A stretch of 5,114 bases of DNA from Verrucomicrobiota bacterium (lineage in GTDB: Bacteria > Verrucomicrobiota > Verrucomicrobiia > Chthoniobacterales > UBA10450), in contig QHOR01000247.1 of the NCBI GenBank assembly GCA_003219395.1, positions 1-5,114 on the forward strand, in the 5' to 3' direction. Made by a program: the position numbers and the translations under genes. Positions 1 to 5,114 of this stretch are shown in pieces. The first letter of the stretch is position 1, and each line of letters begins with the position of its first letter. A model generated the notes under the pieces. That model was not told the DNA's origin and made no database searches. It was given only the letters and a program-made list of their open reading frames with translations.

Positions 1-319
1 ACTCGGCCGAAATGACGCCGGCTGGCGTCTCAAACGAAATCTTGTTGTTGGCCCGTGCCGCCTTGTTTGCAAACCGCGCAAAGCAGCGCGCGCCATTCCC
101 GCACATCTCTGCTTCTCCCCCATCGGCGTTAAAGTAACGCATTCGGAAATCGGCATGATCTGATGAATTTTCCAACAACAAGATTCCGTCCGCTCCGATT
201 CCGCGGTGACGATCACAAAGGCGCGCGATCTGGTTGCGATTTAGACGTATATCCCCTGCCCTGTTATCGATCAGGATGAAGTCGTTGCCTGCGCCGTTCA
301 TTTTGGTAAAACGCAGCAT
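1..319 (-). CDS. dapF: Diaminopimelate epimerase, N-terminal part (cut by left edge)
   Basis: DapF interconverts LL- and meso-diaminopimelate in the cytoplasm, the penultimate step of lysine synthesis and the source of meso-DAP for peptidoglycan. The 106 visible residues show the family landmarks: MNGAGNDF at residues 7-14, the RHRGIGADG block at 38-45, and NADGGEAEMCGNGARCFARF at 64-83. Cys73 in MCGNG lines up with the first of the two catalytic cysteines. The second cysteine and the rest of the protein (the family is about 270-280 residues) lie off the left edge. The ATG at 319 is chosen because DapF normally has a few residues (here MLRFTK) before the MNGAGNDF motif; the ATG at 301 is possible but would remove that first strand. 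No strong ribosome binding site is seen. The gene diverges from the secreted-protein gene to its right. Identification is very secure. Confidence 0.97.
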   Translation of the reverse strand, partial: MLRFTKMNGAGNDFILIDNRAGDIRLNRNQIARLCDRHRGIGADGILLLENSSDHADFRMRYFNADGGEAEMCGNGARCFARFANKAARANNKISFETPAGVISAE

Positions 320-421
320 GGAATCCGTCTAACACAGCAAGCCGTGGCAAGCAATCCTGCCTCCCGGTGTAATGGGTTCATAGAGGATTAGCAGGCCCTG
401 CCATTGCCAGATCGGGTTTTG
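320..421. other. Divergent intergenic region between dapF and secreted-protein gene
   Basis: This stretch of about 100 bases must hold the promoters for both divergent genes if they are transcribed separately. I see no convincing -35/-10 pair on either strand. It contains a repeated hexamer (GCAAGC, twice within 20 bases around 338-355) and a perfect 11-base palindrome, GCAGG-C-CCTGC, at 391-401. The palindrome lies directly before the alternative TTG start at 404. Its role is unknown. Confidence 0.4.
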
Positions 422-1189
422 ATGATTACTTATCCCGCCGTGAAGCAACTAACGGCCTGGGTTTTTCTGGGGGTATTTGTATCGCACGCGTCGTTCGCGG
501 GCGACTACAACAACTCGATCCTTGAGCAAATCAAGGAGATGCCGCAAGGCGGCCGCTATTCTGTTTCGCACTTTGCAAAGATTCGTCTTCAATCTTCGGC
601 GCACTTCGAGTCCGGTAAATTTTTCATTCTGCCTTCACAGGCCTCGCCGAGTTTTTGCTCAGGCGCAACGTATCTGGTTTTTATCAGAACGATCGAGGCT
701 TTGCGGGCGCGCGGTCAGCTGCACCTCGATTATTCGACCTTGGAGCGGCTGATCATCCGAGATCAGCGCGACGGTGAAGGTGTCTGGGGCCGATGGAATG
801 CGAACGGACCGGGCACAGCCCGTCTTTTCCACGAACTCCAGCTTGGGGAAAACTTCGACAGTTTCGATCAGGCGAAGCCCGGCGATTTCATGAAGATCTT
901 CTGGTCACGGCAGGTGGGAAAAAACGAGCACGGCCATTCCACCATTTTTCTGGGAACCGAGAACCGCCCGGACGGCCAATATGTGCGCTACTGGTCGAGC
1001 AATATTCCGTCTGGTTACGGGGAGAAAAGCGTTCTGCGAAGCAAGATTGCCTACGCGATATTTTCGCGGCTCCAGTCGCCCGCCAATCTCGCGCGGATCA
1101 ACAATGCTCCGTCCGTGGATACGTATTTAGCGTCTCTCCTGCGTACTCGCTCCAGTATTGCGGAAGCCGGCGCCAAGTGCGGATTATGA
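422..1189 (+). CDS. Secreted protein of unknown function, possible NlpC/P60-like cysteine hydrolase
   Basis: I cannot name this protein. From the ATG at 422 it has 255 residues. A signal peptide is visible: Lys8, a hydrophobic core (TAWVFLGVFVSHA, residues 12-24) and a likely cut after SFA (near residue 26), so export is expected. The mature part carries, in order, SFCSGATYLVF with Cys79, GVWGRWNANGPGTARLF (121-136), AKPGDFMKIFW (151-161), a GHSTIFLG strand with His172, and RYWSSN ending in Asn194. A Cys at a helix start, then PGDF, then a His at a strand start, then a polar residue, is the order found in NlpC/P60 and CHAP papain-fold hydrolases that cut peptidoglycan peptides or amides; that role is inferred. 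In-frame TTG at 404 gives six extra residues and has a weak AGG upstream at 393-395; ATG is preferred for codon type. The C-terminal 40 residues have no recognisable motif. Confidence 0.85.
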   Translation: MITYPAVKQLTAWVFLGVFVSHASFAGDYNNSILEQIKEMPQGGRYSVSHFAKIRLQSSAHFESGKFFILPSQASPSFCSGATYLVFIRTIEALRARGQLHLDYSTLERLIIRDQRDGEGVWGRWNANGPGTARLFHELQLGENFDSFDQAKPGDFMKIFWSRQVGKNEHGHSTIFLGTENRPDGQYVRYWSSNIPSGYGEKSVLRSKIAYAIFSRLQSPANLARINNAPSVDTYLASLLRTRSSIAEAGAKCGL

Positions 1190-1195
1190 CGATTG

Positions 1196-1212
1196 CGTTG
1201 CAAGGAGCAACG
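1196..1212 (+). terminator. Perfect stem-loop just after the secreted-protein stop
   Basis: CGTTGC (1196-1201) pairs perfectly with GCAACG (1207-1212) around the five-base loop AAGGA, beginning six bases after the TGA of the preceding gene. The position suits transcript 3'-end formation or protection. However, the six-base stem is modest and no run of T follows, so it is not a typical intrinsic terminator and may let transcription continue into the HdeD-like gene. Confidence 0.3.
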
Positions 1213-1296
1213 GATTCCTGGCCGTCAACGAGGAGACACCCTTGGAAGCCGTACTCTCGTAAAGCGTCACGCAAATGGTACTTGCCTTGCTCCGCA

Positions 1297-1313
1297 TCGG
1301 TCTTTAAAACCGA
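1297..1313 (+). other. Small inverted repeat before the HdeD-like start
   Basis: TCGGT (1297-1301) and ACCGA (1309-1313) can pair across a seven-base loop, CTTTAAA, and end three bases before the ATG at 1317. It occupies the place where a ribosome binding site would be, and no Shine-Dalgarno sequence is visible there. It could affect translation start or be chance; a five-base stem is short. The remaining bases from 1213 to 1296 hold nothing recognisable. Confidence 0.2.
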
Positions 1314-1316
1314 GCG

Positions 1317-2096
1317 ATGCTACTCGAAACCTTAAGACGTCATTGGTGGGTTCCGGTGATAAGGGGTATCGCTGCAATTATTTTTGGAATTATGGCATTC
1401 GCATATCCAGGGTTAACAGTCGCGACGTTGGTGCTGTTTTTTGGAGCATGGGTGCTCATCGACGGCATATTTCGCGTCGTCGGCGCGATCGGACATCACG
1501 GCTCTGATCCGGATTGGGGATGGCATCTGATAATCGGCATTGTCGGAATAGTCGTCGGCCTCCTTACCTTCCATGCACCTCAGATAACGGCTTTGGCGCT
1601 CATCATCTATATTGCGGCTTGGGCACTCATGATTGGCGCTTCTGAAATTGTGCTGGCAATAAAGATGCGCCGTGAAATCAAAGGCGAATGGTTTCTAATC
1701 CTTATGGGACTCGCGTCACTCGTTTTCGCCGTCCTGCTTCTGTGGAATCCTATCGCTGGCGCCGCCGCCGTGATCTGGCTCATTGCATGGTACGCTGTGG
1801 TATTCGGCATCCTGGCGATCTTTTTCGGTTCAGACGATGCAAGACTCGGCGGCTTTCCGGCTTTTTCGTCATTGCGCGGGCATTCTTTGCGCCGCGGGCT
1901 ATTTTTTTGCGCTACAACCAGGGTGCCTGCGGGTTTGTTCAAGAAAATACGGCTTGGTGCGATTGACTGGGCGATTACTCTACGTCGCAATATGGACTGT
2001 GTTTTACGCGTCGAATTTGAGACCCCGCGAATCCCCGGCCTCTTAATCGTCTATGAAGAAAACTGCCTCTGCTCCCCGCCTCCGATCAGCCAATAA
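1317..2096 (+). CDS. HdeD-family (DUF308) membrane protein with abnormal C-terminal extension
   Basis: Residues 1-171 form a typical HdeD/DUF308 protein of the inner membrane. There are six hydrophobic segments in three two-helix repeats (about 13-30 and 34-57, 69-85 and 89-115, 124-143 and 147-170). The family's small-residue patterns are visible: [32 protein letters not shown] and [17 protein letters not shown], each followed by a second helix. E. coli HdeD, of similar size (about 190 residues), is linked to acid resistance at high cell density; the molecular activity of the family is not well defined. The ATG at 1317 is the first start after an in-frame TAA at 1305-1307. After Gly171 the frame stays open for 88 more residues that are Arg/Pro-rich, not membrane-like and not family-like, and it overlaps the kinase gene by 44 bases. 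A frameshift or lost stop near 1830 is likely, so the true protein may end near residue 175. Confidence 0.85.
   Translation: MLLETLRRHWWVPVIRGIAAIIFGIMAFAYPGLTVATLVLFFGAWVLIDGIFRVVGAIGHHGSDPDWGWHLIIGIVGIVVGLLTFHAPQITALALIIYIAAWALMIGASEIVLAIKMRREIKGEWFLILMGLASLVFAVLLLWNPIAGAAAVIWLIAWYAVVFGILAIFFGSDDARLGGFPAFSSLRGHSLRRGLFFCATTRVPAGLFKKIRLGAIDWAITLRRNMDCVLRVEFETPRIPGLLIVYEENCLCSPPPISQ
1837..2046 (+). CDS. Possible small two-helix membrane protein overlapping the HdeD-like tail
   Basis: This 69-residue frame runs from the ATG at 1837 to the TAA at 2044-2046, six bases before the kinase ATG. It starts exactly where HdeD homology in the upstream gene ends. Two hydrophobic stretches are visible, [14 protein letters not shown] (about 13-26) and [12 protein letters not shown] (about 48-59), with Arg/Lys-rich segments between and after them. 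There is no clear ribosome binding site, but the position suits translational coupling in an operon. The first ten residues and the middle (about 30-36) look poor in this frame, while neighbouring frames read more like protein there, so small compensating indels may have occurred. I know no family for it. It may instead be non-coding sequence between the HdeD-like gene and the kinase. Confidence 0.33.
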   Translation: MQDSAAFRLFRHCAGILCAAGYFFALQPGCLRVCSRKYGLVRLTGRLLYVAIWTVFYASNLRPRESPAS

Positions 2097-5000
2097 CTCA
2101 TATCCCAACGGTAACCAACTCGACAGCAAGCAGCTCCTTGCAGCCCTGACAGCATTCAAGCGGGGGGATTTCTCCGCGCAATTGCCGGATGATTGGACAG
2201 GGGAAGCCGGAAAGATTGCAGATACGTTCAACGATGTTATCCGGCTCAATCAGCGCCTAACCGAAGAACTCACGCGGATCGGCCGCCTGGTTGGCAAGGA
2301 AGGCAGGATCAGACAAAGAGCCTCCCTCGGAGAAGCCTCTGGCTCATGGGCGGACGCCATGGCGTCAGTCAACAGTTTGATCGAGGACTTGGTTCGTCCG
2401 ACACGCGAAATGGCGCGCGTGATCGGTTCGGTGGCACGGGGAGATCTGTCTCAAACAATGGCGACCGAAATTGAAGGCCAAGCGCTCGAGGGCGAGTTTC
2501 TGCGCACCGCAAAAATCGTAAACACAATGGTACGCCAGCTCAGTGGCTTTGCTTCCGAAGTTACACGTGTTGCACGAGAAGTAGGTACAGAAGGCAAGCT
2601 GGGCGGCCAGGCCAATTTGAAAGGCGTTGCGGGCACGTGGAAAGATCTGACCGACAACGTAAACCTGATGGCCGGCAATCTTACCGATCAGGTCCGTAAT
2701 ATTGCCACAGTGACAACGGCCGTCGCGACCGGCGACTTAACAAAGAAAATTACCGTCGATGTCAAAGGCGAGTTCCTTGAGCTGAAAGACACAATCAACG
2801 TGATGGTGGATCAGCTTCGTTCGTTTGCTTCGGAGGTCACGCGCGTCGCTCGCGAAGTGGGTTCCGAAGGGATTCTCGGTGGACAAGCCCGCGTCGACGG
2901 CGTCTCGGGGACATGGAAGGACCTGACGGACTCCGTCAACTTCATGGCACGCAATCTTACGCGCCAGGTGCGTAACATTGCCGCTGTGACCACCGCTGTC
3001 GCAAAGGGAGATCTTTCAAAGAAAATCACTGTCGATGTAAAAGGCGAAATCCTTGAATTAAAAAACACCATTAACACGATGGTCGATCAGCTAAGCTCGT
3101 TCGCCTCGGAGGTGACCCGTGTTGCGCGCGAGGTGGGCACCGAGGGGAAACTTGGCGGACAAGCGGATGTGAGAGGTGTCGCGGGAACGTGGAAGGGTTT
3201 AACCGAAAGCGTCAATTCCATGGCCAGCAATCTTACGGCACAAGTGCGCAACATTGCGGCAGTAACTACAGCCGTAGCGAACGGCGACTTGTCGAAAAAA
3301 ATCACTGTGGACGTTAGGGGTGAGATTTTGGAGCTCAAATACACGATTAACACCATGGTTGACCAGCTTCGGTCGTTTGCATCGGAAGTGACTCGGGTCG
3401 CCCGGGAGGTTGGCAGCGAAGGGAAGCTAGGTGGTCAGGCAGACGTGCGAGGTGTTGCTGGCACGTGGCAAGACCTGACCAACAACGTGAATATGATGGC
3501 GGGAAATCTCACAGCTCAGGTGCGTAACATCGCCGAAGTGACGACTGCGGTCGCGCGAGGCGATTTGTCGAAAAAGGTCACAGTCGATGTGAAGGGCGAA
3601 ATCCTTGAGCTGAAAAACACCGTCAACACCATGGTGGACCAGCTTAACTCATTCGCATCGGAGGTAACACGTGTTGCGCGGGAGGTCGGCACAGAAGGTG
3701 CCCTCGGCGGACAAGCAACTGTTATAGGTGTTGGCGGCACCTGGAAAGATTTAACCGACAGTGTCAATTTCATGGCACGCAATCTGACGAATCAGGTGCG
3801 CGGTATCGCCAAAATCGTGACGGCAGTTGCACGGGGAGACTTGAACCAAAAGCTCCTCGTCGAAGCAAAGGGGGAAATCGGCGAGTTGGCCGACACAATC
3901 AATAACATGATCGATACCCTCGCGATATTTGCCGATCAGGTAACTACTGTCGCGCGCGAGGTTGGCGTTGACGGGAAATTGGGTGGACAAGCCAATGTGC
4001 CAGGCGCCGCCGGAACATGGCGAGCCTTGACCGATAACGTAAACCGGCTCGCAGCCAATCTGACGACACAACTTCGCGCCATTGCCAATGTTGCTACCGC
4101 CGTCACGAAAGGCGATTTGACGCGTTCGATTCAGGTCGAGGCACAGGGCGAGGTCGCGGCCGTTAAGGACAACATCAACGAAATGATCCGCAATTTAAAA
4201 GACACCACCTTGCAAAATCAGAAACAAGACTGGCTCAAAACTAATCTCGCAAAGTTTACACGGATGCTACAAGGCCAGCGAGATTTGTTGACAGTTGGCA
4301 AGCTGATCTTGTCAGAGCTCGCCCCCGTGGTTCCCGCTCAACAAGGGGCTTTCTATATCATGGACAAATCGGGGCGAGAACCGGAGCTTAAGCTCCTGGC
4401 GAGCTATGCCTGCCGCGAAGAAGGTGGATTGAAAGCATCCTTCAAGCTGGGCGAGAGTCTGGTGGGGCAGGCCGCCTTGGAAAAACAACGTATTCTCCTC
4501 AACGAGGCGCCCAGCGATTACGTGAAGGTAAGTTCCGCTTTGGGCGCAGCCCGCCCAATGAACATCGTGGTCCTGCCGATTTTGTTTGAGGGAGAAGTAA
4601 AGGCAGTCATGGAACTTTCATCGTTAGAGCGTTTCAATTCAACGCATCAGGCATTTCTCGATCAACTAACGGAGAGTATCGGAATCGTCTTACACACAAT
4701 TGAAGCAAACACGCGGACGGAAAACCTCCTCAAACAATCGCAGTCACTCGCGTCAGAGCTTCAGAATCGCCAGGAAGAGTTGCAAAAAACCAATTTGGAA
4801 CTGGCAGAAAAAGCACGCTCCAATCTGGCGAAAGATCAATTTCTCGCGATGCTCAGTCACGAGTTGCGCACGCCCCTGACGCCGGTGCTGGCGTCCGCCC
4901 TCGCGCTTGAGAGCGAACCGGCATTGCCTCAGGAGGTACACGAATCGCTACACATGATCCGCCGCAACGTGGAATTGGAGGCGCGGCTAATCGACGATTT

Positions 5001-5114
5001 GCTCGATTTAACGCGCATTGATCGAGGGAAAGTACAGCTCAATTTTGAAGTCGTTGACGCCCACATCCTGTTGCAGAATGCACTCGAGATTTGCCAGGCG
5101 GAAATCGATCGAAA
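2053..5114 (+). CDS. Poly-HAMP sensor histidine kinase with GAF and HisKA domains (cut by right edge)
   Basis: One open frame of 1020 complete codons continues past the window. The ATG at 2053 is the first start after an in-frame TAA at 2044-2046; no Shine-Dalgarno sequence is seen, which fits coupling to an upstream frame. Domains in order: a HAMP-like N-terminus (about 27-72, LTAFKRGDF and [10 protein letters not shown]), a divergent HAMP linker (73-114), a HAMP with an EGQALEGEF insertion (115-165), six 92-residue HAMP units (166-717), a GAF domain (about 730-885, including [22 protein letters not shown] and [11 protein letters not shown]), a coiled coil (about 888-928), then HisKA with [16 protein letters not shown]. 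His936 is the expected autophosphorylation site, and [12 protein letters not shown] (981-992) closes the dimerisation hairpin. No signal peptide or membrane helix is visible, so a soluble cytoplasmic sensor resembling fungal Nik1/Os-1 osmosensing kinases is likely. The ATPase domain and any receiver domains are beyond the edge. Its ligand cannot be told from sequence. Confidence 0.95.
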   Translation, partial: MKKTASAPRLRSANNSYPNGNQLDSKQLLAALTAFKRGDFSAQLPDDWTGEAGKIADTFNDVIRLNQRLTEELTRIGRLVGKEGRIRQRASLGEASGSWADAMASVNSLIEDLVRPTREMARVIGSVARGDLSQTMATEIEGQALEGEFLRTAKIVNTMVRQLSGFASEVTRVAREVGTEGKLGGQANLKGVAGTWKDLTDNVNLMAGNLTDQVRNIATVTTAVATGDLTKKITVDVKGEFLELKDTINVMVDQLRSFASEVTRVAREVGSEGILGGQARVDGVSGTWKDLTDSVNFMARNLTRQVRNIAAVTTAVAKGDLSKKITVDVKGEILELKNTINTMVDQLSSFASEVTRVAREVGTEGKLGGQADVRGVAGTWKGLTESVNSMASNLTAQVRNIAAVTTAVANGDLSKKITVDVRGEILELKYTINTMVDQLRSFASEVTRVAREVGSEGKLGGQADVRGVAGTWQDLTNNVNMMAGNLTAQVRNIAEVTTAVARGDLSKKVTVDVKGEILELKNTVNTMVDQLNSFASEVTRVAREVGTEGALGGQATVIGVGGTWKDLTDSVNFMARNLTNQVRGIAKIVTAVARGDLNQKLLVEAKGEIGELADTINNMIDTLAIFADQVTTVAREVGVDGKLGGQANVPGAAGTWRALTDNVNRLAANLTTQLRAIANVATAVTKGDLTRSIQVEAQGEVAAVKDNINEMIRNLKDTTLQNQKQDWLKTNLAKFTRMLQGQRDLLTVGKLILSELAPVVPAQQGAFYIMDKSGREPELKLLASYACREEGGLKASFKLGESLVGQAALEKQRILLNEAPSDYVKVSSALGAARPMNIVVLPILFEGEVKAVMELSSLERFNSTHQAFLDQLTESIGIVLHTIEANTRTENLLKQSQSLASELQNRQEELQKTNLELAEKARSNLAKDQFLAMLSHELRTPLTPVLASALALESEPALPQEVHESLHMIRRNVELEARLIDDLLDLTRIDRGKVQLNFEVVDAHILLQNALEICQAEIDR
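2548..4203 (+). repeat. Six tandem 276-base in-frame repeats encoding HAMP units
   Basis: Within the kinase gene the [17 protein letters not shown] motif ([13 protein letters not shown] in the last copy) begins at 2548, 2824, 3100, 3376, 3652 and 3928, exactly 276 bases (92 codons) apart with no insertion or deletion. Each unit has a divergent HAMP half ([11 protein letters not shown]...LGGQA...[15 protein letters not shown]) and a more canonical half ([35 protein letters not shown]). The canonical and divergent HAMP folds would stack into a continuous signalling rod. Units 1-5 are close in protein sequence; unit 6 is more divergent, with [20 protein letters not shown] replacing the usual second half, and joins the linker before GAF. 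Confidence 0.93.

Noticed and set aside
1225..1262. GAGGAG followed by a TTG start and a six-codon reading frame
   Set aside because: The ribosome-site-like sequence leads only to a six-residue peptide, with no following regulatory structure to suggest a leader peptide.
1282..1310. Promoter-like pair TTGCCT (1282-1287) and TAAAAC (1305-1310) with 17-base spacing before the HdeD-like gene
   Set aside because: Both boxes match the consensus weakly, and the transcript would start at about the ATG itself. Leaderless transcription is possible but not supported by anything else here.
793..1335. 180-codon plus-strand frame overlapping the secreted-protein gene
   Set aside because: It is in another frame of a gene with a signal peptide and coherent motifs. 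Its own product is Arg/Ser-rich without any domain and runs across the spacer and into the HdeD-like start.
1193..1507. 104-codon plus-strand frame at the start of the HdeD-like gene
   Set aside because: The overlapping HdeD frame has clear six-helix structure; this one gives Arg-rich sequence with no family resemblance.
1607..1990. 127-codon minus-strand frame opposite the HdeD-like gene
   Set aside because: It is antisense to a convincing membrane-protein frame and has no recognisable features.
2451..4071. Series of minus-strand open frames of about 75-106 codons, with similar proteins recurring at the HAMP repeat period
   Set aside because: They lie antisense to the strongly supported kinase frame and repeat only because the coding strand repeats. 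Their predicted sequences look like translated complement, with no domain, start signal or independent conservation.
2548..4203. Regular spaced repeats considered as a CRISPR array or mobile satellite
   Set aside because: The 276-base units are wholly coding, contiguous without spacers, diverged at synonymous positions and match HAMP units.

Overview
The window is bacterial chromosomal DNA with moderate GC and tightly packed genes. It holds a partial housekeeping gene on the minus strand and, diverging from it, a plus-strand set: a secreted protein of unknown function, an HdeD-type membrane protein, a possible overlapping small membrane ORF, and a very large soluble sensor histidine kinase that runs off the right edge. 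The dapF fragment and the secreted protein resemble sequences I associate with soil Verrucomicrobiota (Chthoniobacter-like). That placement comes from memory of family style, not from a search, and is only moderately likely.

Layout. At 1-319 (minus) is the N-terminal part of diaminopimelate epimerase (dapF), with its active-site motif. A gap of about 100 bases separates it from a divergent gene at 422-1189, which encodes a signal-peptide protein with a Cys...His...Asn arrangement suggesting a papain/NlpC-P60-like hydrolase. A short perfect hairpin follows its stop. At 1317 begins a six-helix HdeD/DUF308 membrane protein. Its family-like part ends near 1829, but the frame stays open to 2096 and overlaps the next gene, so its C-terminus looks altered. 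In another frame, 1837-2046 could encode a 69-residue protein with two hydrophobic segments, ending six bases before the kinase start.

From 2053 to the right edge (at least 1020 codons) there is one uninterrupted frame for a poly-HAMP histidine kinase. It has an N-terminal HAMP-like region, six tandem 92-residue HAMP units with an exact 276-base period, a GAF domain, a short coiled coil and a HisKA domain with phospho-acceptor His936. The ATPase domain and any receiver domains lie beyond the window. No membrane segment is visible, so it is probably a cytoplasmic sensor of the Nik1/Os-1-like kind. Its HisKA domain looks like that of a different hybrid-kinase class, which suggests a domain exchange at the coiled coil.

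The HdeD-like protein, the small ORF and the kinase are close together on one strand and could be co-transcribed. A shared role in envelope or osmotic/acid stress is an inference from family membership, not something the sequence proves. No tRNA, rRNA, CRISPR array, insertion sequence or phage element was seen.
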